Shown here piece by piece: positions 23,540 to 35,800 of a DNA stretch of 64,000 nt (positions within the stretch are counted from its first letter, which is position 1; each line of letters opens with the position of its first letter). The notes below the pieces were generated by a model. It did not search any database, was not told the origin of the DNA, and was given only the letters and a program-made list of their open reading frames with translations. The DNA is from Begonia masoniana (Eukaryota > Streptophyta > Magnoliopsida > Cucurbitales > Begoniaceae). The DNA lies in contig CM039503.1 in the NCBI GenBank assembly GCA_022432975.1, positions 55,922,466-55,986,465 of the forward strand, written 5' to 3'. A program made the position numbers and the translations under genes.

Positions 23540-23970
23540 ATTGGGGAAAAATGCAAATAGATTGGGGGGGGGGGGGGGGATGTTTAAGGACATGGCAAAA
23601 AAAGAAAGATCTTTCGTTTTTTAAGCAAAAACGAGAAAGATGTTTGCGAAAATAGGCAAAAAAATGAAAAATGTGGCGTTTTTTTATTTTCTGCACGGCG
23701 AGAGGCCGGGCTGGTCCGATCTCCCCCCCCCTTTTTTTGATTAAATTTTTTTTTTTAATAATAAAAAAGATGAATTTTTATGAATGTACTGAAATCGCAT
23801 TGCGTTGTCAAGATGCGAACATCTGACAATTTTCAAGTCCTAATTTATCAAGCCCAAGCGTAGTGAGGTGCTAATATCAGCACCGAAAACTTGCAAGGGT
23901 CCGCGGGCGCCATGGTAATAACAATACTTGAAACCAATGCCGCACTCTTTGATAATGGTAATATACTGAG

Positions 23971-24001
<31 letters not shown>

Positions 24002-24680
24002 AGATAAATATAACGGATTGCCAGGTTGCCAATACACTCCACAATGGGTATTACTATAGCAAATCAACACAACCCACAGTGCGTGAGTGAAATCATTTTC
24101 CCTCTCGGCCAGTACACTCACAGTATCCAATGTTATCTAGCTGCACAACGGTTTAGCAGGTTATTCTGCTCGTACAGATCAAATCTGATGACAATATCGA
24201 AAGACCAGACATTTCTATCATCCAGGGGTGCGATCAATGACTCTGGTCTTGACATTTAAGATGGCCATTAAGGCATCAGATGTAGAACGCATGTAAGATG
24301 GATACTCAAGAGGAGGTCCCTATAGGAGGGGCTACTCTCAAAGGTTTTTGTATTACCTGATGTTCAGTTCTCCCTCACCTTCCGTGCAAGCTTCATAAGC
24401 CATGGTTTAAACAAAAAAACAATGAATTAAAAAAGAAGAGAGGCCGGCTGGTCCCGTTTTGTTTAAAAAAAAAACCTAATTTTTTTTTAATAAAAAAGTA
24501 GAGGCCCGACTGATCCGATTGGATAGCCGCCTCTCCGCCGGTCTAAAACAAAAATCGTCCATTTTTTTTTTTTACCTATTTCTCACACATCTTTTTTCTT
24601 TTTTTGCTTAAAACGAAAGATCTTTTCTTTTTTTGACTAGTTTTCCTAACATCAAATCCCTTTAATACCGTTTTCATTAT
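23540..24680. mobile_element. Small inverted-repeat element interrupting the copied segment
   Basis: The copied BAHD flank is continuous at 27.6 kb but is broken here by about 1.1 kb. The inner ends of the insert are inverted repeats (AAAAAAAGAAAGATCTTTCG near 23596 and its reverse near 24605-24645). GC-rich GAGAGGCCGG-type motifs occur near 23700 and 24440-24540. The centre holds a poly-G run, poly-T runs and the 20-bp motif at 23856-23875 shared with the giant inverted repeat. Borders are approximate. Confidence 0.55.
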
Positions 24681-24784
24681 TTATTAATGATGTCAACCGT
24701 TAAACAGTTATTATTTTTCTTTTAATGGAAGCTATTTAATTTTTATTCTATTGTGATAGAAGACTCTAACAAATATATTTGGGA

Positions 24785-25165
24785 AAATGGAAGTTTTAGT
24801 CCTCGTCTTATCCGACCGCAAGAAGACAGTACCCCACATCATCTCTCATCTTCCCAGAAACTGACATGATACAACATCGTCAAGCTCTGCTCCCATGAAG
24901 AGTAACGATCCATGTTTCTTCTTTGGTCCAGAGCCACTCCCACTTGACGCCGCCTTCCTCTTCTCTAGAATTCGTCCGAGAGATAGAGCCAGAATATCGA
25001 TATGAACAACTTTCTGTTTTGCTCGGTCTCCCCCACCCGAAATCAGTCTCGTATCTTTTTTTCGCCGCGGTGACCCCCGCAACAGAAAACAGCCGACCGG
25101 ACACTGCGTTTTTCATTGCCTTCCTCAGCCATGTCTCGGCCCCTTTTTGGGCTGTCCCTCACTGT
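24785..25165 (-). pseudogene. Captured C-terminal fragment of the BAHD acyltransferase
   Basis: This corresponds to about the last 115 codons of the intact gene at 27778-29211 but is broken by several indels. The conserved C-terminal signature (ETDFGWGRPSKTE) is still readable in one frame near 25010-25060. It ends abruptly at the outer end of the nested element's right repeat. It has no promoter and no HXXXD motif and cannot make an enzyme. Confidence 0.85.
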
Positions 25166-25225
25166 TAGGTACTAATGGCACTGACCATACGTTGGGGTCT
25201 AAATGGTACTTTTCCTTTTATTATA

Positions 25226-26857
25226 ATTATTTTATAAAATACTTAACTAAAAGGTTTTTTTTTAAAAAAAAACCCTAAAGTATGGGTTGGTTTTAAAAAA
25301 ACCCTTAAAATACACTGTTCATCAAGAAAAACCTTAAACTATTGAAAATAAGCAACTTCAACCTCGCAAAGGGGTGGAGAGGCCGTCCTCAAAGATCGAG
25401 TACGACCGGTCCAGCTGGACCGGCCGTACTGGACTCCCTTCGCAATTTTTTGCAAAAATAAAGTTGGAGTACGGCCTGTCCAGTGGACAAGCCGTACTCC
25501 TTTGTTAGGAGGAAGACCTCTCAAGTGGAGAGGGCGTACTCCTTTGTTAAGAGGACGGCCTCTCTAGTGGAGAGGCCGTACTCCAACTTTGGAGGACGGG
25601 CTGGTTCTTGGGCCAACCGTCCTCAATGGTAAAACCCGTGACTTTTGTCACGGGTTTTGTCTTTAGGAGCGAGTACGACCGGTCCGACTGGACCGGCCAC
25701 ACTCGGAGGGAAACAAACCTGTGACAAAAGTCACGGGTTCTGTCCTCTAGCGGGTCAAGTACAGTTGGTCCAGTCAGACCGGCCATACTCGACTCCTCTA
25801 TTTAAAGCTACAAGGTCGGCTTTGAAAAATCACACTTTAATTCTCTCAATTCTCTCCCTCGTTTCTTATTTCGATGATATTTCTCTGTGTTTACCTACCA
25901 GGTACCAAGGTTTTTTTTTTTTTTTTTTCTCATTTACTTTAGATATTTTAAAAAAATTCATATACAAGGTATTAAATCGAGATTAAATTTTTTTTAACGT
26001 ATTGTTTATTCATTGTATTTTTATTTTAAAAATTTCTATCAAAATTCTAAACGTATTAATATTTTAATTTATTTTAATATTTCTAATATTTTTTTCTCGA
26101 TTATCGACGACTATCAAGATCGACGTAAGCGTAGTGAGGTGCTAATAGATAAATATCTAGTTAGGGCTTCTAATATTAGCACCGAGCACAGAGAAATAAC
26201 GTCGAAATAGGAAACGAGGGAGAGAATTGAGAGAATTGAAGTGTGATTTTTCAAAGCCGACCTTGTAGCTTTAAATAGGGGAGTCGAGTACGGCCGGTCT
26301 AACTGGACCTGCCGTACTCGACCCGCCAGAGGACAAAACCCGTGACTTCTGTCACGGGTTTGTTCCTCTTCGAGTACGGCCGGTCCAGTCGGACCGGCCG
26401 TACTCGCCCCTAAATGACAAAACCCGTGACAAAAGTCACGGGTTTTACCACTGAGGACGACTGGCCCAAGGACCAGCCCATCCTCCAAAGTTGGAGTACG
26501 GCCTCTCCACTGGAGAGGCCGTCCTCTTAACAAAGGAGTACGACCTCTCCACTTGAGAGGCCGTCCTCCTAACAAAGGAGTACGACCTGTCCACTGTCCG
26601 TACTGCAACTTTATTTTTGCAAAAAATTGCGAAGGAAGTCCAGTACGGCCGGTCCAGCTGGACCGGCCGTACTCAATCTTTGAGGACGGCCTCCCACACC
26701 CTCTGCGAGGTTGACATTGCATATTTTCAATAGTTTAAGGTTTTTCTCGATGAACAGTGTACTTTAAGGGTTTTTTTAAAACCAACCCATACTTTAGGGT
26801 TTTTTTTTAAAAAAAAACCTTTTAGTTAAGTATTTTATAAAATAATTACAATATTAC
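25226..26857. repeat. Giant inverted repeat built of smaller palindromes
   Basis: Two arms of about 660 bp (left about 25226-25889, right about 26184-26857) are inverted copies separated by a loop of about 290 bp. Within each arm, between AT-rich outer and inner zones, lie roughly nine short GC-rich palindromes in series. Examples are CCGGTCCAGCTGGACCGG near 25408, GGCCTCTCTAGTGGAGAGGCC-like near 25556, and CCCGTGACTTTTGTCACGGG near 25635. Most are bordered by GAGTACG or CGTACTC. A transcript across it would fold into a very long double-stranded hairpin. It lies inside the outer Mutator-like element. Confidence 0.85.
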
Positions 26858-27777
26858 AAAAATTACAATATATCGTACAAGTGTTATAAAATTATTTTAA
26901 AAAAAACCCTAACTAAAATTACAATATATCGTACAAGTGTTATAAAATTACAAAAATTTTCAAATTATATTCTCATAATGTGGTGAATATATCATAAAAA
27001 TTGTAAGTAAATTGAATATTATTTGATATTTTTTAAAATTAATTTATAAAGGTTTTTATTCACTTTATAAAGGTTTCTCTTCACTTTATAAATTAATTTT
27101 AAAAAATACTAAAAGATATTAAATTTACTTGAAATTTTTAACACATTTTTATCACATTATGAGAATATAATCTGAAAATTTTAATGATTTTATAACATTT
27201 GTATGATATATTGTAATTTTAGTTAATTGTTTTATAAAAACATTATAATAAATCATACAAGCGTTATAAAATCACAAACATTATGAAATTATCTTCCGAA
27301 GATGTGGTAAAAATTTCAAGTAAATTGAATATCGTTTGATATTTTTTAAAATTAATTTATAAAGCGAAGAATAAGTTTAATGTTTATTTTGTTAAGGTAA
27401 ATACTTTAAGAGTTTTTAAGAAAAAAATCATATTTTGAGAGAGAAAATGTATTTAACTCTATTTTAAAAGATAATGTTCTCCATCCAAAGCCTTGATCCA
27501 AAAAAATATTTTTTTTATGCGTAATGTTACGTTAATCTTCTATTTTTATTTTTTTTTAACTTTTAGCATGACACTTATTAATTCTTGTAATTAAATAAAA
27601 ATTATAAATAATTTATTAATGAATGTCACGTTAAAAAGTTATTATTATTTTTTTTTATGGAAGCTATTTAATTTTTATTCTATGTGATAAAATACTCCTA
27701 ACAAATATATTTTGGAAGATGGAATTTTTATTCTCGTTCTTATCCGACCGAAAGAAGACAGTACCCGACATCATCTC

Positions 27778-29211
27778 TCAATCTTCCAGAACTGACATGG
27801 ATGACAACATCGTCAAGCTCTGCTCCCATGAAGTAGTAAAACGAGCCATGGCTTCTTTGGTCAGAGCCACTCCCACTTGAACGCCGCCTTCCTCTTCTCT
27901 AGATTCGGTCAGAGAGATAGAGCCAGAAGTATCGATATGAACAACTTCTGTTTTGCTCGGTCTCCCCCACCCGAAATCAGTCTCGTATGCTTTCAGCCGC
28001 GGTGACCCCGCAACAGAAAACAGCCGACCGGACACTGCGTTTTTCATTGCCTCCGTCATCCATGTCTCCGGCCCTTTTATGGCTTCCTCCTCCAACTCCC
28101 TAACTCTTTCCCCTATGGCTTTCGTCGCCATTAGAACCCCATTTTCTCCTGTCAGCTCGCTCTCTTTAAGTTGCGCATACTGTACCGATAAACAATTTCC
28201 GAAATACGTCGGAGGAATGTGGCCTCCGAGCCGGTTCCGACAGTCTGCTAGGAAATAAAAGTAGTAAACCTCGTCATTCTCGGAAAAATAGTCTTCTTTT
28301 TCCTCTTGCGATTTGATCAAACAAATCCAAACCAGAGAGCATATGACAACAAACGTCGAAATCTTCAATGGCGGCTCCTCGTTTTTCTTCCGGATTTGTG
28401 AGGAAACCCATTTCTTCAGCTCATCTGCTTGAGCTTTTTTCAACACAAACGTGGCTCGAACCTTGTCGGCGGCGAGTTGGGAAATATGGTCTGAGTCGGT
28501 GGTGAGTCTTGAATCCGTCGTCCACCATTGTTGCAACCAGAGTGGCTCAACTTCTTTACCCTTTGGAAAACTGATATTAACCACATCTCTATCAAGAAAC
28601 GGAAGTGAGTTTTGGATGCAGGATGGGTCACCAGTTCTACACATCAACGTCCACGACTTCATGAAGTGGTGAAAAGACATCCCATCAGCCACCACATGAC
28701 GGAAACAGACACCAATGGAAACCCCTTCGTTTGAAAATATAGTAAACTGAATAGCCATAAGAGGAAGAACATGAGTTCCATCCGGTAACAAAACCGGTTC
28801 CCCTAATTTGGGGACGAAAGGGTGAAGCTTATTTGCTTCCTGTGGATGATCGGAGATTAGCTGACGGAAGTTACAGGAAGTGGACTGGGCCAAAGACAGA
28901 GAGACAGAGTCCTCCTGGGTGTGGAGGATGTAAGGCTTTTCAGGCGGCGGAGGGCAGATGAGATTTCCGGCGAACGGGAAAAAGTGTTGCAGGGTGAGGG
29001 AGAGAGAACGTTTTACAGCGGGAAAGACGGTTGTTTGAACGTAGAGAGTAGGATGAGGTAATTCATAAAAGAAGAGGCATTTCATGGGTGGGCAAAACAG
29101 CCATGGAACATCCAAGAAACTCAGAGGAATCTTCGTCGATGGAGCTGAAGTTGCAGGTGGAGAAGAAACTGCAAAGCTTTCTAGGACATGGACTCCATAA
29201 AGATCAGCCAT
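27778..29211 (-). CDS. BAHD acyltransferase, anthocyanin/phenolic glucoside malonyltransferase type
   Basis: A single-exon gene for 477 residues from the chosen ATG (29211); an upstream in-frame ATG at 29265 would add 18 residues, but BAHD proteins of this clade normally start as here (MADLYGVHVLES). The catalytic HXXXD motif is intact as HVVAD (in FRHVVADGMSFHHF, about residue 180), the structural DFGWG motif is intact near the C-terminus, and the YFGNC motif of anthocyanin/phenolic-glucoside acyltransferases is present. The family transfers acyl groups, often malonyl, from CoA to sugar hydroxyls of flavonoid or phenolic glucosides in the cytosol; the substrate here is unknown. A broken copy of its 3' end lies 2.6 kb downstream inside a transposon. 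Confidence 0.93.
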   Translation of the reverse strand: MADLYGVHVLESFAVSSPPATSAPSTKIPLSFLDVPWLFCPPMKCLFFYELPHPTLYVQTTVFPAVKRSLSLTLQHFFPFAGNLICPPPPEKPYILHTQEDSVSLSLAQSTSCNFRQLISDHPQEANKLHPFVPKLGEPVLLPDGTHVLPLMAIQFTIFSNEGVSIGVCFRHVVADGMSFHHFMKSWTLMCRTGDPSCIQNSLPFLDRDVVNISFPKGKEVEPLWLQQWWTTDSRLTTDSDHISQLAADKVRATFVLKKAQADELKKWVSSQIRKKNEEPPLKISTFVVICSLVWICLIKSQEEKEDYFSENDEVYYFYFLADCRNRLGGHIPPTYFGNCLSVQYAQLKESELTGENGVLMATKAIGERVRELEEEAIKGPETWMTEAMKNAVSGRLFSVAGSPRLKAYETDFGWGRPSKTEVVHIDTSGSISLTESREEEGGVQVGVALTKEAMARFTTSWEQSLTMLSSMSVLED

Positions 29212-29265
29212 GGTAGTAGTTTGATGAGAAACCAGAGCAGTTTGTTTCAAATCGTTATCCTTCAA

Positions 29266-29852
29266 AAACTAGTGAGATTTTCCTCCACACACCTCCTACA
29301 AAAATCATGTATAAAAATAGATCTGAATTAGAGTTGAGACAAAACTTTTGTAAATATTTTGATTTTTTTTTTTTTTTTTTTTTTTTTTATTCCACCCATT
29401 TAATGAACTTAATCGATGGATGGAGCCATCTATCTCAATTGAAATAATTAAATATAAAAATTATGAACATTTCTTAACAACCCAATAAACCTGTATTACA
29501 TGTGTAGTTCTCTGATACGATGATGTAACAAGTCTACACTTGTTTAAAACGTGAATGACCAAACATCAAGCTACCAGGATCAGATCCCACATCAGGAACA
29601 TAACATAAACATGCCTGTAACACTACACTTTATGGGAATTTATATTAGGAAATAATTAAACACAAGGATGAGAGAATATTGGAGACTTGTTTTGAGGAGT
29701 TCTACAATATAAAGAAGAAAACATCATACCATCAGTTGCAGTGACTCAGTAGAAATTCATATTACCAAAAAAAATGTAAAATCCTTATTCACAACTTAAT
29801 GTCGACGCATTTACCATACAAGCAGCAAGTAGAGAATTTGGCTTTATCCACC
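29266..29852. other. Spacer between BAHD gene and RCD1/SRO 3' end
   Basis: BAHD promoter side and the 3' flank of the next minus-strand gene. It holds a poly-T run at about 29368-29389 and nothing coding that I recognise. Confidence 0.5.
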
Positions 29853-32800
29853 TCAAACACTCGTTGGATCTTCAAATCCTGCAATATCAGGTTCGCACTT
29901 TGCTTTCTTTGGCAACTGCAAGCAGATATCCGAAATTTAGCATAAAACAGGATATATATATATTATACATCACAGCATTTTGGACAGGATTTGAAATGTA
30001 TATTCTGATATTCCCCCGTGTGTTTTCTCCGTGAATTGCCATAAACTTTTCCAAATTCAATGAACTCACTTTGAAACAGAACTTATATGAGGTTAACTTT
30101 GGCTTACAGAACCGAACTACTATGAGGTTTCTTCACCAAAATGCTTTGCTCGTGTAAAGGCTAATTCCACGAGGGGCCTTTTCTAAATAAGAGGTTACAC
30201 AAGTTGTGAAGCACATGGCAGGACCTAAAGCTCCAGGACATTTGAGGCTTTCCCAAGCTAATTGTTGTAAGAGAAACTTCTGAGAACTATGCCTTAATTT
30301 TACAATGGATTAGAATGGTACATACAGTTTAAAGTTTCTTGCCCCAAATACAGTCTGGGTCTAGAGACCAAAAGATGTGCATGTAATTTTTATATCTTGT
30401 AGTGTCTGGGTCAGCTTATGCACACCAGAGATGGTTCTGCTTTGAAAACGAGGTTCATCAACTAATTCCACGATTTTGTGTCCTCGGAATTTTTCCTATA
30501 GGACGTTACAATTATGAGAAATGCCCCCAAAGTTTGCATCCAAGGGGATTTTATCTGCCCCTCAGCCTATGAAGTGATTATATAAAATTTGCGTGCCTTG
30601 AGAGATGAAGACATGTTCATGGAAACCAAAGGACAAATCATAGTTTGCACTGAAGACTTATCAATGTAGAAATTAGAGTGCTCTTACAAGGAAGACAGAT
30701 TCGATAGACAAACAAACTAAGAACAAGGCATACCTTGCACGGAAGATCTGTTATTGTTGACCTCAGTAATCCATCTCCAACAGTTAGTCTTAGCTTTTTA
30801 ACAAATTCATCACGACTTATCTTCTTCGCCTAAACAAGATCATTAAAAAAGCTTTTAAGAAAGTAAAAAGTTAAAGTAGTCATGACTAAGAAATTTGAGG
30901 GGAAAACAAGACAATATAAACAAAAAGAAAGGAAACGGCTTACCTTGAAAAGATTATAATATTTGCCAATTAGTTCCATTACGGTTGGAGAAACTTTGTC
31001 GCAAATAGCAGCAAACAACATAGGAAAAGACATCCAAGGAGATTTGGGAGTTTTTAAAGAGTCCTTCAAATCCAGACTAGCAATTTTTTGGTGACACCTC
31101 GAAGAATCTGAATTTGACTTACCATCGTCCCCCTAAAAAATATTGATATTGACATATAAACAGATACTCAAAGGATCACCAGCATTACTCCATATGATAT
31201 CCAACATGAGGAATAACATTTGCCAACTTTTCTTACAACCTTTGTAACTTTTGCGATATTTTTCAATAAAAAACAAAAACTGTCAAGGCAACGGTAAACT
31301 CCAAGCTCATTAATCATATCAGCCACAATACAGCTGCGTGTAATCCCATCCACTACATATACCATGAAGGGGAATATTTGTGCTCAATATAAATCTTAGA
31401 TAATAAAATAAGCTCAACCAACTCCAGGTCTTATGTCTAACTTTGGTCTTGGAACATAAAGGACGTGCAAAACCAATCATCACGGCTACTCTTTTCACAT
31501 ATGAACAAGCATCACATAACTGCAGAGTAGGAGAGTTCTGATTCCTTTTATTTTTCTCAATCACGGAAGTAAAATTTCACACACACAGAGCGATGGAGCG
31601 AGAGAGAAATTTAGGAATCGAATTTCAAATATCTAAAGAAGAAGGTTAGAAATACACAAAGTATATTGAATAATTCAAATAAGGAAAGATCGCATAATAA
31701 TTCTAATTGAAAAGGTCACATAAAGATTAGGAAAAGGAGAGAAAATTTACATTCAAGGAGTGCACTTATTTGAGCTGCAATGTAGGATAGAATCAAATGA
31801 TTCTAACCTAATTCCTGTCGCAAAATAATGATGGCATTATCTAAAGATTTAGGAGATCATCAGTGGTATTTAGGAATAATCTGAGCAATCTTCAAACACA
31901 ACCCCTCAGGTTATATTGAATATGGCTTTCGTTCCTATCTTGTCAATGATTGCTTGAAGTTCTTTGTGTGGTAGGCCTGTTGTTAGCAAATCAGCTAAAT
32001 GTTGTTCAGTTGGTACATAAGGTGTGGATAACAAGCCATCATCAAGTATTTCTTGAATACAATGTCAGTCTATTTCAACATGTTCGGTTTTGTATAGCTG
32101 AACCAGGTTATGAATTATACTAATGACAGCTTGATTGTCACAGTACAATTTCATAGGTCATTGATGCCTAATTTCAATTTCCACAAGGATTGTCTATAGA
32201 CACGTTAATTCACAGATTCCATGAGTCATCGCCCTATACTTCGGTTCAGCACATGATCTAGACACCACCAAAACAAAATATATTGATGAAAGAAAATACA
32301 CCAGAAGTAAGAGAAAGAACCATTTCCAAGGAAAAAAACAAGCACTTGATTTAAAAGAATTGCTCTCCAATTAGAGAGAATTAAACTAAAAAATAAATTA
32401 TAAAATACTCAAAACAATAGGCACACTTAGCATTACCATGTTCTAATGATCTTCAGTAGGATCATGCATAAATTGACTAACAATTCCAACAGAATATATA
32501 AAGTCAGTCTTCTACGATTTAAATATATAAATTTTCTAACTAATCGTTAATATTGTTCTCTTCCTACCCTTAGCTTTGTATTGTTCATATTTCTCATTTA
32601 CATTAACAGAGCTGGTTTAGTGTTCCACACCTAGAAAATATTGAAGTTTCACCTAGCAATCCATCTCAAACTCCATAGCTAATTTTGACTTGAGCCTTTC
32701 CATTTTAGTAAGATAATTTCCTGGGGATAATTTTGTCTACAATTTTGTCTACGTATACCAGGTAATTTTGTTGGACTTACCATAATTAATAAATAAAGTG

Positions 32801-35800
32801 TGATCTACTTGACTTTGTGCATATCGAAGTTGATACATACACGTCAAAAATTTTCAATTGCTTTATCTCATGGAGTGCTTCCTCAATCTACATACTCTTT
32901 CATTTCCCACTGAGTCATCAAAACTTGGTTGCAGTTTCATAAACACTTCATCAGTCTAGGTGGAGAAAGAAGTTTTACATCTAATTGGTGCAGTGGCCAA
33001 ATTTCATCTGCAGTTTATTGGTAGAAATACTCGTAGTGTTCATGCAGTGTTCATTTTTGCAACCAGTGCACAAGTGTCATGGTATTCTATGTCATTTGCT
33101 TGTGTGTATCCTCCAACCACTACCTTCGCCTTGTATATTTCTATGCTCCCATTTAAATTACACTTCAAATTGAAATAAATTGACATTCTACTATTGTCCT
33201 TTGGTAGATCTATAACATCCCAAGAATGATTTTTTCCCAAAAGCTTGCATTTCTTCTTTAGAGCATCCTATGGAATTTGGAACATCCGCAGGGGAAATAT
33301 TAGTAGTAAAGGCTCTCCAATTTGGAATGAGCAAGTGATAAGGCATAAAATGAGAGATAGGTTGTTCTATAGAGCTTCAAACCCCTTTCCTATTGAGAAT
33401 CGGGATATCCATATCATTGTCATTTTAAAGAAATGTTATCAGAAGAATTAAGTTCTAAGTCAGAATCATTGAATCATTGCGTGCCACTTTAGATAGAGTT
33501 ACATAAGTAATCGAGACAGACACATTAAGAGAATAAGGCTTGTAATTATGAAGTACACTTGCATCAGTAATCCAATTTTCCTTTCCTTTTATGGTAAGAG
33601 CATCACAAATATTAACTGGATATGCAAGTGTGTTTTTCTGGATGACCGAAATGAGAAAAGATTCTTGTTGATTGAATATTTAGAAAAACTTCTAATTATT
33701 CGGTGCTAAAAACTTCTTCCTATAGGCAATTTATAAGGGATATTAGATTCCCTACAGCAAAGTAAGCTTCTATATCTAACAATTTAGGAGCCATCATTTC
33801 TTTGTTGGTTCTTCCAATTGGAAAATTCTTATAACAAAGAAACTACAAAGATAACTAGAAAAATATTTGTATCTAAACCAATACAAGGCCTTCGGTATCA
33901 CTTCCAGAATGAAATTCACTATCATAAAAACTAGAGCTCGTAGACATCTATTGAAATAAAAATCAAGCATACATATGACACTAGATTTGCACAAACATGA
34001 GTTTAAAAAAACCGTATAAAAAATCAAAATTAGTTAACTCATCTTGATAGTCCCAAACCAGCCAAACGAACTAGGTATAAACAGATTCAACCAATCATCA
34101 AGTGACACAAATTTCTTAAAAAAAAAAGAAAAAAACAATGAATAAAATTTAGACTTACACCTTGTTCCCATTGTTAATATACATAATTAGGTAAAAAAAC
34201 AACCCTACTGCAAACTCAACTAATGGCATTAAAAATTCTAGGAACAACTTTCATTAGATAATACCGATGACAAACAAAACCAGTGATAACTTAGGATACT
34301 TACCATAAAAACTGCTGAGGATTCTAAGTGCACTTGGATAGGAGGCCCCGAACTAGATGTAGTGACACCTGAAACATCGTATTTGCTTTCACTTCCAACA
34401 CCGTTCACTGTACAAACAACACCAAGAACGAGGACTCAAATACTAAGTAGCCTATAGAGGTAAAATGTATGACAATCATACAGCATTAGCAGAAGACAGG
34501 TGGCTATCTCATTGAACAGTAGCCGGCATATGACTCATCACTTGAATGTCACGTAGCCTAAGCATGAAGATGGATATGACTTCCCTAAACTAAAAATCTC
34601 AACTTTCCCATCCAAGTTTGAAATTGCGATGGGAGGCCATTGGTGGAGAAGCAAGAATGAAACATAAAATCCAATTGTCGTCATGCAATACAAATAAAAA
34701 TTGTAACATTCTCAATTCTCCTAGCACAATATTTACAACATTGTCTGTTTTAGGACGAAGCCCGCACGATTTTTTCTTGGTATTAGCTCAAAACACGTTG
34801 TACTACGTAGGGAGAAGAACTATACTTATAAACCATGTATTTTCTATTTTCTCAATAATGTGAGATTGTGCATTCCACTGGTACGGGTTGAGCCCTCATT
34901 GCCTTCACATGGTGGTCTGTTACAATCTCCCTCCTCCCTCGAAACTTGACGTCCTCGTCGGGCACACTTTTCGTTGGATTTTACTCTAATATCATTTGTA
35001 ACATCTCCAGTTCTTCTAATACAACATTATTTATTTTGGGTCAAATTCGATTTTGTTTTTGGGATTAGCCTAAAACACGTTGTACTAGGCAGGGAGGAGA
35101 ACTTTACTTATGAACATGCATTTTGCACTCTCTCAAGCAATGTGATATTGTGCTCTCTCACTAGTATGTGTTGGGTCTCCTTTGCATTTACATGATAGAC
35201 TGTCACAAAAACTAATAGCACAATATAATAACTATAGAAAAAAAAAACAACATTTTCGACTGCTTGAATAAAATTATCACCTTCGGCATTGTAAATAACT
35301 TTGAAGCTGACAACAAATTCTGGAAAAATATGTGTATTCATGTTCATATTCCAGACAACATAATATCTCGGGTTTTGAAGATCGTCTACTCCACTATCAA
35401 AATCCATACTCCTTGGTCGGAATTGTTCACTTTCCGGGCATAAAAGCTCCACCTTTCCCATTATTACTCGGCAAAAAACCATATGTCGTAACCCATTTTC
35501 GTCAACATCACAATAATTTGCACTGTGAACAAATACTTGTAAGATATCATAAGCCAACACAACAAAGTACTGGTCTCACAAATAAAAAGAAGTTAGGCTA
35601 GTAAGTACAAGATACTAGAAGAATCTCCTTTGCAAATAAAACCAGCATCAACATGTCCCAGCCCCCAATGTCGGAACATAAAAGAAAAATTCTAGCATCT
35701 ATTGTAAAGTAGGTTTTGAGATAATATATTCTAAAATACTACAAGCTTTTCTTATTTATATAGTAAAATATACCAAAATTACAAATGTACGGATTATATC

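Larger units (their letters stand above)
23205..25165. other. Copied segment of the BAHD locus inside the nested element
   Basis: This block repeats, in the same order, the sequence at about 27390-28090. It holds the right terminal repeat of the outer element (to 23363), a copy of its target duplication with one change (TATTTGAAA at 23364-23372), the 3' flank of the BAHD gene and then about 380 bp of the BAHD coding end. Because it spans the element-host junction, it must have been copied from this locus after the outer element inserted. A 1.1-kb element interrupts it. Confidence 0.7.
22515..25216. mobile_element. Nested Mutator-like element with split right end
   Basis: The left end GGGAAAAGTACCATTTAGAC and the right end, reversed AGGAAAAGTACCATTTAGAC, are inverted repeats flanked by a perfect 9-bp duplication TTTATTATA (22506-22514 and 25217-25225). 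The inner part of the right repeat lies at about 23090-23200 and its outer 50 bp at 25166-25216, so about 1.96 kb is inserted within the right repeat. Between the repeats are a long CT microsatellite and short acidic or basic open stretches that may be captured exon pieces (for example EEDDPEEKKLKPGNPFDDF near 22805); I do not recognise them. Confidence 0.75.
21848..27459. mobile_element. Composite Mutator-like element, 5.6 kb, non-autonomous
   Basis: The ends are inverted repeats: the left starts GGGTTTAATACATTTTC, the right reversed starts GAGTTAAATACATTTTC, and similarity continues for several hundred AT-rich bases. A perfect 9-bp duplication TATTTTAAA flanks it (21839-21847 and 27460-27468). 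No transposase ORF is found. Nested inside are a second Mutator-like MITE, a copied host segment and a giant inverted repeat, listed separately. Confidence 0.75.

Noticed and set aside
24026..24330. Possible captured carrier-protein-like exon (LNVKTRVIDRTPG read on the minus strand)
   Set aside because: The match is only a few residues, stops surround it, and I could not identify a family.
26114..26722. A 202-codon minus-strand ORF with repeated WTGRT/GRPLxWRGRTP units
   Set aside because: It lies wholly in the right arm and loop of the giant inverted repeat. The amino-acid repeats are just translations of the DNA palindromes, and there is no promoter or family resemblance.
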